NCBI GenBank assembly: GCA_003280225.1
Contig: QCFO01000005.1
Location: 32,031 to 96,030, forward strand
Direction: 5' to 3'
DNA from: Prochlorococcus sp. AG-363-K07
GTDB lineage: Bacteria > Cyanobacteriota > Cyanobacteriia > PCC-6307 > Cyanobiaceae
Length of the DNA stretch: 64,000 nt
In this document: in pieces, positions 19,117-29,215 of the stretch
How the letters are laid out: each line of letters starts with the position of its first letter
Numbering within the stretch: the stretch's first letter is position 1
Made by a program: the position numbers and the translations under genes
The notes under the pieces: model-generated
What the model saw: only the letters and a program-made list of their open reading frames with translations
Told to the model about the DNA's origin: nothing
Database searches by the model: none

Positions 19117-19350
19117 TTAATCAACCCATGGCTTCAAATATAAAAGAATTTAGGCTCCTGCACATTTAAATATTTAGCCTTAGTGAACTATTTCCAGAGT
19201 ATATTCAAAGTTTTAAGAAGCGTACAGATCTATTCGAAGGTTTAAAAGAGACTTCTAACAAATAATCAAATATTAACTAAATAGAAGAAGTTAGATTTGT
19301 ATTCTCTGTCGAGAATTTGATTCTTTATTATAAAATTGATGACATCTTAG

Positions 19351-19434
19351 TGCGGATAGGGAGACTTGAACTCCCACAGTCTTTCGACCACATGTACCTG
19401 AAACATGCGCGTCTACCAATTCCGCCATATCCGC
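19351..19434 (-). tRNA. tRNA-Leu (CAG)
   Basis: On the minus strand the 84-base sequence folds as a class II tRNA. The acceptor GCGGATA pairs with TATCCGC. The anticodon stem CATGT/ACATG encloses TTCAGGT, giving anticodon CAG. There is a long variable arm and the T loop TTCAAGT. CCA is not encoded. Confidence 0.95.
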
Positions 19435-19760
19435 CTGAAGGCAAGAGATTTCAGCAACTGAAGACATGAAATTTCTTATCCTTTAATTTAGCAGTCCATG
19501 AACTTGTCGGATTCCTTACCTCAAAACACTTCTATCAACCTTGGGATAATTTTGGATCAAACAACAAAAGGGATAGAGAGAATGAACCTTAGATAAAGCC
19601 AAGCGAAATACCAAGATATCTCAAATAGCTAACCTTAGAGGACTCTATCTAGAAACACCTAGAGAAATCCAACCAAGCAAAACCAACCAGTTTTTAGAAT
19701 GTCAGACTGGACTTAATGGGTTGCAGTTGTCAATATAAGCAAAATACGAAAGGGGTAAAC
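19435..19760. other. Spacer between tRNA-Leu and murA
   Basis: About 325 bp with no convincing open frame or strong hairpin was seen here. It presumably holds the promoter of the leftward tRNA and the leader of murA. The ribosome binding site AGGGG at 19751-19755 belongs to murA. Confidence 0.5.
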
Positions 19761-21053
19761 ATGCCCATTGCGGCCTCAATCTCTAAAAGGATTTCAAAGC
19801 CGCATCTTGAAATTACTGGGAATTATGGGCTATCAGGGGAAATAAAAGTCAGCGGTGCTAAAAATTCAGCCTTAGTCTTAATGGCAGCCTCCCTTTTGAC
19901 AGCTGATCAAATACGTTTAAGCAATGTGCCTCACCTCACAGACATTGAAGGCATGTCCCAAATCCTTTTGAGCTTGGGAGTGAAAATCAATAATGAGTCA
20001 AGCGGGCTGTGTCTTCAAGCAAATGATTTACATCACCTTGAACTCTCCTATGAACTAGTCCATGGGCTTCGAGCAAGTTTTTTCTGCATCGGTCCATTAC
20101 TTGCGAGACTTGGCAAAGCCAAAATTCCGCTTCCTGGTGGATGTGAAATTGGAGCCAGACCTGTCGCTGAGCATATAAAAGGACTAAAAGCCTTAGGCGC
20201 TTATGTGAGTGTTGAGAATGGAGTAGTAACTGCCTCGGTCCCAGGCATCCAAAAACGTTTAAAAGGGGCTGATGTGATTTTGGACTGCCCAAGTGTTGGA
20301 GCAACAGAAACGATTTTGATGGCTGCAGTGCTCGCGGAAGGTAAAAGCAGTATTGAAAATGCAGCTCAGGAACCAGAAGTACAAGATCTAGCCAAATTAC
20401 TTAATTCAATGGGCGCAAATATTTCAGGCGCTGGAGGTCCGAAAATAACTATTGAAGGCGTCCAAAGGCTTTACGGATGTAAACATACAGTGATTCCTGA
20501 TCGAATAGAAGCAGGAACATTTCTTATTGCAGGAGCAATTACCCGATCCACCTTGCGTGTGAGACCTGTTATACCTGAACATCTAAGTTCTTTGCTTCAA
20601 AAACTTCGTGACTCAGGATGCAAGATTCACATAGATGGAGATGCGATTGAAATTAACCCTATTGAAGTCAAAGCTGTAGACATCACAACCCAACCATTTC
20701 CAGGTTTTCCAACAGATCTGCAAGCTCCATTTATGGCATTAATGACAACTTCAATAGGGACAAGTGTAATTACAGAAAAAATTTATGAAAACAGGATGCA
20801 GCATGTCGCTGAACTTCAAAGGATGGGAGCATGTATTCGTCTTCAGGGGAATACAGCAATAATTGAAGGTGTTCCAGCATTAAGTGCTGCACCTGTTTCT
20901 GGAGGAGACTTACGTTCTACTGCAGCCATGGTCCTAGCCAGCTTGGCAGCCACAGGAACTAGTACTGTAGAAGGCCTTCATCATCTCGATAGAGGTTATT
21001 CAGCAATGGAAGAAAGGCTAAATGTTGCTGGAGCGAATATTATTAGGTATTAA
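19761..21053 (+). CDS. murA: UDP-N-acetylglucosamine 1-carboxyvinyltransferase
   Basis: MurA catalyses the first committed step of peptidoglycan synthesis, adding enolpyruvate to UDP-GlcNAc. Clear motifs are GEIKVSGAKNSALVLMAA near the N-terminus, the catalytic cysteine in PLPGGCEIGARPV, and IPDRIEAGTFLIAGA and GFPTDLQAPFMAL in the second half. ATG 19761 has AGGGG at good spacing. The frame also opens 15 codons earlier at 19716 with an unlikely Cys-rich leader. The final product is 430 residues, of normal length. tRNA-Leu(CAA) and argD follow. Confidence 0.96.
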   Translation: MPIAASISKRISKPHLEITGNYGLSGEIKVSGAKNSALVLMAASLLTADQIRLSNVPHLTDIEGMSQILLSLGVKINNESSGLCLQANDLHHLELSYELVHGLRASFFCIGPLLARLGKAKIPLPGGCEIGARPVAEHIKGLKALGAYVSVENGVVTASVPGIQKRLKGADVILDCPSVGATETILMAAVLAEGKSSIENAAQEPEVQDLAKLLNSMGANISGAGGPKITIEGVQRLYGCKHTVIPDRIEAGTFLIAGAITRSTLRVRPVIPEHLSSLLQKLRDSGCKIHIDGDAIEINPIEVKAVDITTQPFPGFPTDLQAPFMALMTTSIGTSVITEKIYENRMQHVAELQRMGACIRLQGNTAIIEGVPALSAAPVSGGDLRSTAAMVLASLAATGTSTVEGLHHLDRGYSAMEERLNVAGANIIRY

Positions 21054-21087
21054 CAACAAGCCTTTCACTGGCATAAAATTCATTCAA

Positions 21088-21169
21088 GGGAGCGTGGTGG
21101 AATTGGTAGACGCACCGCACTCAAAATGCGGCACCTTCGGGTTTGTCGGTTCGAGTCCGACCGCTCCCA
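21088..21169 (+). tRNA. tRNA-Leu (CAA)
   Basis: The 82-base class II tRNA has acceptor GGGAGCG/CGCTCCC, D arm GGTGGAATTGGTAGACGC, anticodon stem CCGCA/TGCGG with loop CTCAAAA (anticodon CAA), variable arm CACCTTCGGGTTTG and T loop TTCGAGT. It ends 8 bp before the argD start. Confidence 0.96.
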
Positions 21170-21177
21170 TTGGTTTA

Positions 21178-22359
21178 ATGAATACCTACAGACGATTCCC
21201 CCTAACAATTGTTAGGGGGAAAGGTTGCTGGGTCTGGGACCATACAGGCAAACGATATCTAGATGCAGTAGCAGGCATTGCTACTTGTAGTCTTGGCCAT
21301 AGCGATAACGCACTCCGTCGTGCTTTAACAAAACAACTCAACAAAATCCAACACGTTTCTAATCTCTATCACATTCCAGAACAAGAAGAATTAGCTGACT
21401 GGTTGGTCAATCATAGTTGTGCAGACAAAGTCTTTTTTTGCAATAGTGGCGCTGAAGCAAACGAGGCGGCTATAAAACTTGCCAGAAAATTTGCTTTTTA
21501 CAAAAGAGGAATAAATGATCCAGTCATTCTTACTGCTCAAGCAAGTTTTCATGGGAGAACACTTGCCGCATTAAGCGCTACTGGCCAAGAGCGTTATCAC
21601 GAGGGCTTCCAACCTTTAGTGAAAGGGTTTAAATTCTTCGAATACAACAACTATCACTCTTTCGAAAGCCTTCTGGCCAATGTCGAAAAAGATGGCCCAA
21701 GAGTTGCAGCCGTACTTATTGAACCCTTACAAGGAGAAGGTGGAGTTATACCTGGAAGCCCTCACTTTTTTAAAAAGTTAAAAGAGAAATGCTCCAAACA
21801 AAACATCTTGTTGATCTTTGATGAAGTCCAAACAGGGGTTGGGCGCAGTGGCTTCTGGTGGGGATATGAATGGCTTGGTATAGAACCTGACGCTTTAACT
21901 GTTGCCAAAGGTCTAGGGGGAGGACATGCTATCGGCGCATTAATGATTCAAAATTGTGCAGATATTTTTAAACCTGGTGATCACGCAAGTACCTTTGGAG
22001 GGAACCCCTTCGCCTGCAAAGCGGGCCTAACTGTTGGTATGGAGATTAATAGGAGGGAACTGCTCCAGAACGTGAAAAAACGAGGTTATCAACTTGGAGA
22101 GGGTCTCCAGAAACTTGTGAAAATCTTTCCAAAGCATCTCAAAGAGACAAGAGGAGTTGGTCTAATTCAAGGCTTGGAAATTCTCCAAGATTCTCCTCTG
22201 ACTGCGAGCAAATTGGCTCAAACTGCTCTTGATCATCAACTTCTAGTAGTCAGTGCCGGACCGAAAGTGGTTCGGATGGTTCCACCTCTTGTAATTAAAG
22301 AAAATGAAATCAAGCAACTCCTGCAAAAGCTTGAATTATCATTCCGCGATTGCTGCTAA
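21178..22359 (+). CDS. argD: Acetylornithine aminotransferase
   Basis: The 393-residue PLP enzyme converts N-acetylglutamate semialdehyde to N-acetylornithine in arginine synthesis. Motifs are FFCNSGAEANEAAIKLAR, SFHGRTLAALSATG, LIFDEVQTGVGRSGFWWG, and the PLP lysine in TVAKGLGGGHAIGALM. The start ATG 21178 (MNTYRRFPLTIVRGKG) fits the family; the longer frame would run through the tRNA-Leu gene. Its stop codon directly abuts the TTG start of folC, so the two are translated as one unit. Confidence 0.96.
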   Translation: MNTYRRFPLTIVRGKGCWVWDHTGKRYLDAVAGIATCSLGHSDNALRRALTKQLNKIQHVSNLYHIPEQEELADWLVNHSCADKVFFCNSGAEANEAAIKLARKFAFYKRGINDPVILTAQASFHGRTLAALSATGQERYHEGFQPLVKGFKFFEYNNYHSFESLLANVEKDGPRVAAVLIEPLQGEGGVIPGSPHFFKKLKEKCSKQNILLIFDEVQTGVGRSGFWWGYEWLGIEPDALTVAKGLGGGHAIGALMIQNCADIFKPGDHASTFGGNPFACKAGLTVGMEINRRELLQNVKKRGYQLGEGLQKLVKIFPKHLKETRGVGLIQGLEILQDSPLTASKLAQTALDHQLLVVSAGPKVVRMVPPLVIKENEIKQLLQKLELSFRDCC

Positions 22360-23598
22360 TTGGAAAATCAAAATCCATCTCAAAGTATTCAACTAAGCAA
22401 CCTTCTCCTACCCTTCCACAAAAGGGGAATGGATCTCAATCTAGATCGAATAAAGGAAGCATTATCAGCCTTAGGTGACCCAAGTATTAAAATTCCAGCG
22501 ATTCAGATAATTGGCACTAATGGGAAAGGGTCAATAGCAAGCTTCCTAGAAAGCGCATTGAATATTGCAGGAGTCAAAACTGGCCTAACAACTTCTCCTC
22601 ACCTAGTGAGCTGGTGTGAAAGAATTCGAATTAATGGCAACATGATTTCTCAAAAAGAATTATATGAACGTCTTATCGCTATTAGACAAATAACCAAAAA
22701 GCATTCACTTACAACATTTGAGATGATTATCACAACAGCTCTTGACTACTTTGCAAATAATCAAGTTGAATTAATAATTTTAGAAGCAGGATTAGGAGGG
22801 AGACTGGATGCGACCACAGCTCACCCTTATAGGCCATTAATAGCGGTTTCAAGCATTGGCCTTGATCATTGTGATTACCTAGGAAAAAGCTTGAGAGAGA
22901 TTACTAATGAAAAATTAGCGGCAATACCCATCAATTCAAAAGTGATCAGTGGACCTCAGTTACCTGAGGTTATGAATATCATCAATGAAATAATTCATAT
23001 AAAAAATTGCACTATTCAATGGGTGAATCCACTAGGTAAGGATTGGAAGCTTGGAATAAAAGGTGATATTCAAAGAACGAATGCAGCAGTTGCGAAAGGA
23101 ATACTTGAATCTTTGAAATTACTAAATTTTTCTATAACAAAGGTACAAATCAGGAAGGGATTGGAAAGAGCAACTTGGCCAGGAAGGCTACAAGAATCGA
23201 CCTGGGAAAGTCTTCCTATTTTAATAGATGGAGCGCATAATCCACATGCCGCCAAAGCACTTTCAAAAGAAAGAAATAATTGGATCTATCATGAAACAGG
23301 GGTTGAGTGGATACTGGGCATTCAAGCCAGCAAAGACGGTCCTCAAATTCTAAACAACCTACTAAGGGAAAATGACAAAGCATGGATCGTTCCAATACCT
23401 AATCATAAATATTGGAACAAGACAGAATTACTAACATCATGTCCTAATTTAAAAGATCAGTTATTTCAATCCGATACAGTTGAAGAAGTTTTATCTAACT
23501 TTCTGCAACAAGAAAGATGGCCAGAACCTGCTCCTGTGATTGCAGGTTCCTTATACTTAATAGGAGATTTATTAGAAAAAAAAATAATATCAATTTAA
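22360..23598 (+). CDS. folC: Folylpolyglutamate / dihydrofolate synthase
   Basis: The 412-residue Mur-ligase-like ATPase adds glutamate to folates. The P-loop is IIGTNGKGSIASFLESAL, the magnesium loop is LEAGLGGRLDATTAHP, and the central-to-C-terminal linker is PILIDGAHNPHAAKAL. The start is TTG 22360, immediately after the argD stop with no spacer, consistent with translational coupling. It converges with the flavoprotein gene at 23.6 kb. Confidence 0.93.
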   Translation: MENQNPSQSIQLSNLLLPFHKRGMDLNLDRIKEALSALGDPSIKIPAIQIIGTNGKGSIASFLESALNIAGVKTGLTTSPHLVSWCERIRINGNMISQKELYERLIAIRQITKKHSLTTFEMIITTALDYFANNQVELIILEAGLGGRLDATTAHPYRPLIAVSSIGLDHCDYLGKSLREITNEKLAAIPINSKVISGPQLPEVMNIINEIIHIKNCTIQWVNPLGKDWKLGIKGDIQRTNAAVAKGILESLKLLNFSITKVQIRKGLERATWPGRLQESTWESLPILIDGAHNPHAAKALSKERNNWIYHETGVEWILGIQASKDGPQILNNLLRENDKAWIVPIPNHKYWNKTELLTSCPNLKDQLFQSDTVEEVLSNFLQQERWPEPAPVIAGSLYLIGDLLEKKIISI

Positions 23599-23619
23599 AA
23601 CTACATTCTGAAAAAATGT

Positions 23620-24960
23620 TTAAAGCCAACCTTTTAACTTGCCTGGATTCAATATCCCAGAGGGGTCAAAAAGCCGCTTGGCCTCAACTTGATCACTATC
23701 AACAACTCCTAGTCCCCCATCTTCAACAGTAATGGCATGAGGATTAAACATAACTGCGCCAATATCTCTGCATTGAGTCATTAACTCTTCCAATAAATCA
23801 GCTCCTCGCCAACGAACAACTGGCAGTGCAGCTAAGCGCTGTGTGCCATTTTGACGAACAGCCTCTAGATGCCATAGCAAATCATCGCCCCATCTTTCTT
23901 TCAGCACTTCCGTAGCTTGCCTTTCAGGCTGTGGCAACAACATTTGCAAATAAGTCCATCCCGAATCCAATGCACGCATATGTAAGGTAGTGTGATTCCA
24001 TGAAAGCTCTCTTAATCCACCAGTTTTTCGGTTCTCCTCAGCACCTAAATACTTAAAAGTTGCATCTGCTTGGGTAGCTATACGCTCAAGAGTCGACAAC
24101 CCATCAGGCGCCACCAATATCAATAATCGATGCTTACCCGTTGAAGCTCCAGACCATGTGGGAATACTATCAACAATTTTGTTCTCTAATAAGCTGCAGA
24201 GATGGAGGGAGATTGCTGCTTGAGAGCAAGACAGAAGCAACTTCAATGCAGTAGACCAATCCTCGCAATCAATTACGACTTCTTGCCATGCAACAGCTGG
24301 CGCGGTTGAAAGAGTGAGAGCAGTAATAATTCCATTAGTTCCATAAGCATGATTAATTGCTTCAGCAGACTTTGAGTCAAGTTGTAGTTTCTGTGGTTTT
24401 TCTTCTAGTGTGATTATTTCAAGTCCCAACAAATGGCCTGGATCTCTAAGAAAACCCCATCTCACCGATCCGATACCACCAGAACCTCCTGCTATGAAAC
24501 CACCAATTGAGGCACTTCGCCATGTACTCGGCAGCAATCGCAATTGGCGACCCTGAAGAGCAAGATACTTATCTAAATCGCCAAGTAAACATCCCGACTC
24601 AACAGTAACTTGACCAGTGAAAGGATCAAAACTTCTGATATCCTTAAATGCATCCATTAACATCACTATCCCTCCTTCTAAAGGGACACTTTGACCATAA
24701 TTTCCTGTACCAGCCCCTCGCAAAGTCAATGGAATTAGATGTCTTTTAGCAATTTCAACGACTGAAATAACTGCTACTAAAGAACCAGGTCTAACTACAA
24801 CATCTGCACAACATCCAGCTAACTTTTGCTGAAGTACTGGAGAATAATCAAAGAAGTCGCGAGAAAAACGTTTTATTTCTATAGGCAAGTCGAAGAGTTG
24901 TAAATCAGGTATAGACGACAACTGATTAATTAACTTTTCGGGCAAAGGTGAGTGCTTCAT
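23620..24960 (-). CDS. FAD-binding (PCMH-type) oxidase, GlcD-like, substrate unknown
   Basis: The 446-residue protein has a vanillyl-alcohol-oxidase-type FAD domain: VVVRPGSLVAVISVVEIAK, PLTLRGAGTGNYGQSVPLEG, VESGCLLGDLDKYLA and SASIGGFIAGGSGGIGSVRW. It ends with the family's C-terminal signature LFDPSGILNPGKLKG. It resembles the glycolate oxidase D subunit but no GlcE or GlcF gene is adjacent. Its start overlaps the stop of the upstream amidohydrolase by four bases (ATGA), so the two are co-translated and probably act in one pathway. Glycolate, other 2-hydroxy acids or a nucleobase-derived product are all possible substrates. Confidence 0.82.
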   Translation of the reverse strand: MKHSPLPEKLINQLSSIPDLQLFDLPIEIKRFSRDFFDYSPVLQQKLAGCCADVVVRPGSLVAVISVVEIAKRHLIPLTLRGAGTGNYGQSVPLEGGIVMLMDAFKDIRSFDPFTGQVTVESGCLLGDLDKYLALQGRQLRLLPSTWRSASIGGFIAGGSGGIGSVRWGFLRDPGHLLGLEIITLEEKPQKLQLDSKSAEAINHAYGTNGIITALTLSTAPAVAWQEVVIDCEDWSTALKLLLSCSQAAISLHLCSLLENKIVDSIPTWSGASTGKHRLLILVAPDGLSTLERIATQADATFKYLGAEENRKTGGLRELSWNHTTLHMRALDSGWTYLQMLLPQPERQATEVLKERWGDDLLWHLEAVRQNGTQRLAALPVVRWRGADLLEELMTQCRDIGAVMFNPHAITVEDGGLGVVDSDQVEAKRLFDPSGILNPGKLKGWL

Positions 24961-26249
24961 TGGCCAAAATTCAAATTATCTTCTCCAACATTGTGCTTGT
25001 CTAGCCATAAACCATTAATTAGAACTCGCCTATCTGAAGAAGTAGCTAAAGCCTCAGCCCAACTACTTGCGTTAAGCACAATTAGCTCAGCAGGACTTCC
25101 TCTGCGAAGGATTCCATCCCATTCCAGCCTCATTAAAGAAGCTGCAGAAGTAGTAAAAGGGGAAAGGCCCAAACGCTGCCAAGGCGCTAAATGAGCAAGT
25201 AGCAGAGAATATGAGATCAATTCAATAGGATCAAAATTACCTAGTGGCAACCATGGATCCTGAGCATTATCTCCACCAACAGCAACCGTGACCCCTGCCT
25301 GTTGAAGTTCAGCAATAGGAGCCAAGGGCCTTTTAACTTCAGTACCTTTGGAACAACGACCAAGTAGCCATGCATTTGTCAAAGGAAGAGCTACTACATT
25401 TATTTGATGATGAGCAAGGCTATCGGCTAATCGGCGTAAATCAACTAGAGGAAGGAGGCTCATACTGCTTGCATGGCTACATGTGATTGGCACTTGATTA
25501 TCAACTTGATCAAGTGCTTGCACTAATTGCTTGAGTCCTAACCCAGGTTGGATATCAGCCTCATCGATATGTAAATCAATTCCACAGCCCAAATCATTAG
25601 CCAATTTCAGCACCTCAACAAGAACTCTCCTGGCTTTTCTTTTATCAAAAGGAGGAACTAAAACTCCTCCCAAGAGCCCTCCAAAATTTGCAACTTTAGA
25701 CGCAAACAATCGTCCCTTAGCAGTAATCCAAAACTCCAATGGGACCAATGCTACTAACTGCAATTCAATGAGTTCCCTCCATTGACTACGAAGGTCCAAA
25801 AGGACTTCCCAGCTTTGGTCAGCAAATGATCCAAAGCTATCAATATGACTTCTTACTGCTCGCAAGCCATTTTTCAAACCAAGCTTTAAAGATCGCTCTC
25901 CTCGAAGTCTTACCGTATCTCCAGTACGATTTTGGTGTTCCTGAAAATTGTGTTTAAGAGCACCCCCATAAGTCCCAATCAAATTTGGATACTCAGTCCA
26001 TGTGAATGCCTTATCGATATGGGCATGTGGCTCCAGTAACCTTGGCAAAGCAAACTTCGTTGGGTATTGCGAAGGGATGTCAATGGGGGCAATACTAGAA
26101 ACAATGCCTTCGTTCCAAGTAATACGAACAGGGCATAATCCTTCATTAGTGAGATGCGTGGAGGTAAAACACTCCTCTCCATCTAAGAGCCCTCGTGGAA
26201 ACCATGCCTCAATAGATCCACTACAGTTTTTAATGGTCAAAGGATTCAC
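24957..26249 (-). CDS. Cytosine-deaminase-like metal-dependent amidohydrolase
   Basis: The 430-residue protein has the CodA-type TIM-barrel metal site: LEPHAHIDKAFTW (first two His ligands), IDLHIDEADIQPGLG (His and Glu), TCSHASSMSLLP (His) and VGGDNAQDPWLPLG (Asp). These residues fit a deaminase of cytosine or a related ring compound. Start GTG 26249. It overlaps the FAD oxidase downstream by four bases. True substrate is unknown: cytosine, isoguanine, creatinine-like or triazine-like compounds are all compatible. No nucleobase permease lies alongside. Confidence 0.82.
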   Translation of the reverse strand: MNPLTIKNCSGSIEAWFPRGLLDGEECFTSTHLTNEGLCPVRITWNEGIVSSIAPIDIPSQYPTKFALPRLLEPHAHIDKAFTWTEYPNLIGTYGGALKHNFQEHQNRTGDTVRLRGERSLKLGLKNGLRAVRSHIDSFGSFADQSWEVLLDLRSQWRELIELQLVALVPLEFWITAKGRLFASKVANFGGLLGGVLVPPFDKRKARRVLVEVLKLANDLGCGIDLHIDEADIQPGLGLKQLVQALDQVDNQVPITCSHASSMSLLPLVDLRRLADSLAHHQINVVALPLTNAWLLGRCSKGTEVKRPLAPIAELQQAGVTVAVGGDNAQDPWLPLGNFDPIELISYSLLLAHLAPWQRLGLSPFTTSAASLMRLEWDGILRRGSPAELIVLNASSWAEALATSSDRRVLINGLWLDKHNVGEDNLNFGQ

Positions 26250-26465
26250 TCATAAGTCAGCCAAAGTGTTTTAAGAAATTTCATCAAAGAAATTCTGGAT
26301 TATAGAAAGGCAAAGAAGAAATCGGAAATCAAAGAAACTACCAATATGAACAGACTAAAGGTACATAATTTCAGATGACAAGAAAATTTCCTGGGTAATA
26401 AGATTCTTTGACTAAAAATGTTTTTGAGCAAATTTGGCCATGAATTGGTAAATTCATATTGACGC

Positions 26466-26539
26466 GGCGGGCGTCGCCAAGTGGTTAAGGCAGCGGCTTG
26501 TGGCGCCGCTATTCGGGGGTTCGAATCCCCTCGCTCGCC
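26466..26539 (+). tRNA. tRNA-His (GTG)
   Basis: The acceptor GCGGGCG pairs with CGCTCGC, with the extra G-1 (26466) facing discriminator C73, a hallmark of tRNA-His. Anticodon stem GCGGC/GCCGC encloses TTGTGGC (anticodon GTG). The T arm is GGGGG-TTCGAAT-CCCCT. Confidence 0.96.
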
Positions 26540-26647
26540 CTCATCAATCCCTATCTAGGTTTTTCACACGCAAGATTTCGGTTGCTACCCAATTGCGATC
26601 TCAATAAGTACGAGAAACCAATACCGGCCCCTCTCAAGACTTGAACT

Positions 26648-28048
26648 GTGATAACAACACTACAAAGCTCGCGATCTAATCACTCCTCAATCACAGCGAA
26701 GGAACGTGGAAGCTATTGGATTACAACATTTGGCTGCCAAATGAATAAAGCCGACTCAGAAAGAATGGCAGGCATCCTTCAATCGATGGGATATACAGAA
26801 GCCGAGGAGGAAATAAAGGCAGATTTAGTTCTCTACAACACATGTACCATTCGGGACAATGCCGAGCAAAAGGTTTATAGCTATTTAGGTAGGCAAGCAA
26901 AACGAAAAAAAAACAACCCTCATCTAAAATTAATAATTGCAGGATGCGTAGCCCAGCAAGAAGGAGAAAGACTTCTTAGAAGAGTCCCAGAAATCGATCT
27001 TGTAATGGGGCCCCAACATGCAAACCGTTTGGAAACACTTCTAACACAAGTAGACAATGGGCAACAAGTTGTAGCAACTGAAGATCATCAAATTCTTGAA
27101 GACCTCACCACAGCTCGTCGAGATAGCAAAATATGTGCGTGGGTTAATGTTATATACGGCTGCAATGAGCGCTGTACTTATTGTGTCGTCCCTTCAGTCA
27201 GGGGCAAAGAGCAATCAAGGATCCCAGAAAGCATTCATTCAGAAATAGAAGGCCTTGCTTCAAGAGGTTATAAGGAAATCACTCTTCTAGGGCAAAACAT
27301 AGATGCATACGGAAGAGATCTCCCAGGAATCACCAAAGAAGGTCGTCGCACAAATACTCTCACTGATCTTCTTCATTATATTCACAATATCAAGGGAGTA
27401 GAACGAATTCGATTTGCCACCAGTCATCCTAGATATTTTTCCAGTCGGTTAATAGATGCGTGTGCACAACTAGAAAAAGTTTGCGAGCACTTTCATATCC
27501 CATTTCAAAGCGGAAATAACGAGATTCTAAAAGCAATGGGGAGGGGATACACAATCGAAAAGTATAAAAAAATCATCGCTCGAATTAGAGATTTAATACC
27601 TAATGCATCAATTAGTGGGGATGCAATAGTTGCATTCCCCGGTGAATCTGAAGCACAATTTAAAGACACTCTAAAAATTATTGATGAGCTCCAGTTTGAT
27701 CAGGTTAATACAGCAGCTTATTCGCCTAGACCTAACACTCCTGCATCAAACTGGCCTAATCAACTTCCTGAAGAAATCAAAGTCAAGCGTCTTAAAGAAA
27801 TAAATCACCTTGTTGAGCTAACTGCAAGAAAAAGAAACACTAGATATCAAGGACTAATTGAAGAGGTTCTTGTAGAAGGTATAAATCCAAAAGATAAAAC
27901 GCAATTAATGGGTAGAACCAGGGGGAATAGACTAACCTTTTTCCCAAGGAAGAATCTTCAAAATGGCTCATATAACCCCGGGGAACTAATTAAAGTCAAG
28001 ATCACAGAAGTTCGTCCTTTTTCACTTAGTGGCATCACTATAAATTGA
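26648..28048 (+). CDS. miaB: tRNA-2-methylthio-N6-dimethylallyladenosine synthase
   Basis: This 466-residue radical-SAM methylthiotransferase acts on A37 of tRNAs reading UNN codons. The N-terminal UPF0004 domain carries three cluster cysteines ([41 protein letters not shown]). The radical-SAM motif is [13 protein letters not shown], and a C-terminal TRAM domain ends the protein. Start GTG 26648, about 110 bp after tRNA-His. ddl follows on the same strand after about 58 bp. Confidence 0.96.
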   Translation: MITTLQSSRSNHSSITAKERGSYWITTFGCQMNKADSERMAGILQSMGYTEAEEEIKADLVLYNTCTIRDNAEQKVYSYLGRQAKRKKNNPHLKLIIAGCVAQQEGERLLRRVPEIDLVMGPQHANRLETLLTQVDNGQQVVATEDHQILEDLTTARRDSKICAWVNVIYGCNERCTYCVVPSVRGKEQSRIPESIHSEIEGLASRGYKEITLLGQNIDAYGRDLPGITKEGRRTNTLTDLLHYIHNIKGVERIRFATSHPRYFSSRLIDACAQLEKVCEHFHIPFQSGNNEILKAMGRGYTIEKYKKIIARIRDLIPNASISGDAIVAFPGESEAQFKDTLKIIDELQFDQVNTAAYSPRPNTPASNWPNQLPEEIKVKRLKEINHLVELTARKRNTRYQGLIEEVLVEGINPKDKTQLMGRTRGNRLTFFPRKNLQNGSYNPGELIKVKITEVRPFSLSGITIN

Positions 28049-28106
28049 ATTTGCCAATCAATACTGATAGCTTTCAATGGAATTACAGAAGTCCCCAATA
28101 AAGTAA

Positions 28107-29168
28107 ATGCCTTCCCAAAAAAAACTGATTGGTGTTGTCTTTGGAGGTGCATCTGGTGAGCATAATGTTTCCATCAAATCTGCTGCAACCGTTATCAAGG
28201 CTTTAAATAGCAAAGTAAATTCAGCAAGATTCAAAGTCACTGCAATCTATATAGACATAAAAGGAGGATGGTGGGGAGAGGACTTTGCTCAAAAAGCCTT
28301 AACTAAAGGTTCTTCACTAGATGAAAGTGATTTCCCTGTCTTAAACGAACTCCGAATGTTTAGTCGACTACCTCTAGAGACTGAAAAAGTAGATATCTGG
28401 TATCCAGTACTCCATGGCCCCAATGGCGAAGATGGCACTGTTCAGGGACTTTTTGAGCTCACCGGCAAACCTTATGTTGGCTCAGGTGTGATGGCCTCTG
28501 CAATTGGAATGGACAAGCTGGCCATGAAAGCTGTCTTCAATGCTGCAGGATTACCACAAGTTCCTTACTTATCAGCTAATGCTCTTGATCTCACAAATAC
28601 TGAAGCACAGCAAAAATTAATTCACAAGATACAAACAAAAATTGGATATCCATGTTTCATCAAGCCCGCAAACTTAGGTTCATCAGTCGGTATTACAAAA
28701 GCCAACAATCCAAAAGATCTTCTTTATGGACTCAACAAAGCCGCAAAGATGGATAGACGAATCGTTATAGAGGAAGGTGTTCTCGCAAGGGAACTTGAAT
28801 GTGCAGTACTTGGCAGTGATGAATTAAAAATATCCCCTGTTGGAGAGATCCGTTTTAAGTCTGATTGGTATGACTACGACACAAAATATTCACAAGGGGG
28901 GAGTGAAATGCTTATTCCTGCGCCTCTAGACAAGACAACCACTCAAAATGTTCAGAACCTAACACTACAAGCATGTAAAGCCATTTCCATAAATGGCATG
29001 GCAAGGGTTGATTTCTTCTATAAAGAAAGAACAAATGAACTCTGGATAAATGAGATAAACACATTGCCTGGGTTTACTGCCAGCAGCATGTATCCAAGCC
29101 TTTGGGAAGCTGGCGGCATCCCTCTCGATCAACTAGTAGCAAAACTGATTGAAACTGCTCAAGACTAA
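28107..29168 (+). CDS. ddl: D-alanine--D-alanine ligase
   Basis: The 353-residue ATP-grasp enzyme makes the D-Ala-D-Ala dipeptide for peptidoglycan. Motifs are VVFGGASGEHNVSIKSA, VLHGPNGEDGTVQGL, IKPANLGSSVGITKA, ARVDFFY and WINEINTLPGFTASSMYP (Mg-binding Glu/Asn). It leads a co-directional set with the small membrane protein and ftsQ, an arrangement like the division/cell-wall clusters of other bacteria. Confidence 0.96.
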   Translation: MPSQKKLIGVVFGGASGEHNVSIKSAATVIKALNSKVNSARFKVTAIYIDIKGGWWGEDFAQKALTKGSSLDESDFPVLNELRMFSRLPLETEKVDIWYPVLHGPNGEDGTVQGLFELTGKPYVGSGVMASAIGMDKLAMKAVFNAAGLPQVPYLSANALDLTNTEAQQKLIHKIQTKIGYPCFIKPANLGSSVGITKANNPKDLLYGLNKAAKMDRRIVIEEGVLARELECAVLGSDELKISPVGEIRFKSDWYDYDTKYSQGGSEMLIPAPLDKTTTQNVQNLTLQACKAISINGMARVDFFYKERTNELWINEINTLPGFTASSMYPSLWEAGGIPLDQLVAKLIETAQD

Positions 29169-29215
29169 CGCTTTGCCTCCTCGATCTCTCTTCGGAAATT
29201 CCAATTTGAACTCCA

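Noticed and set aside
21022..21177. Extended argD frame
   Set aside because: It reads through the tRNA-Leu gene and the end of murA; the ATG at 21178 matches the protein family start.
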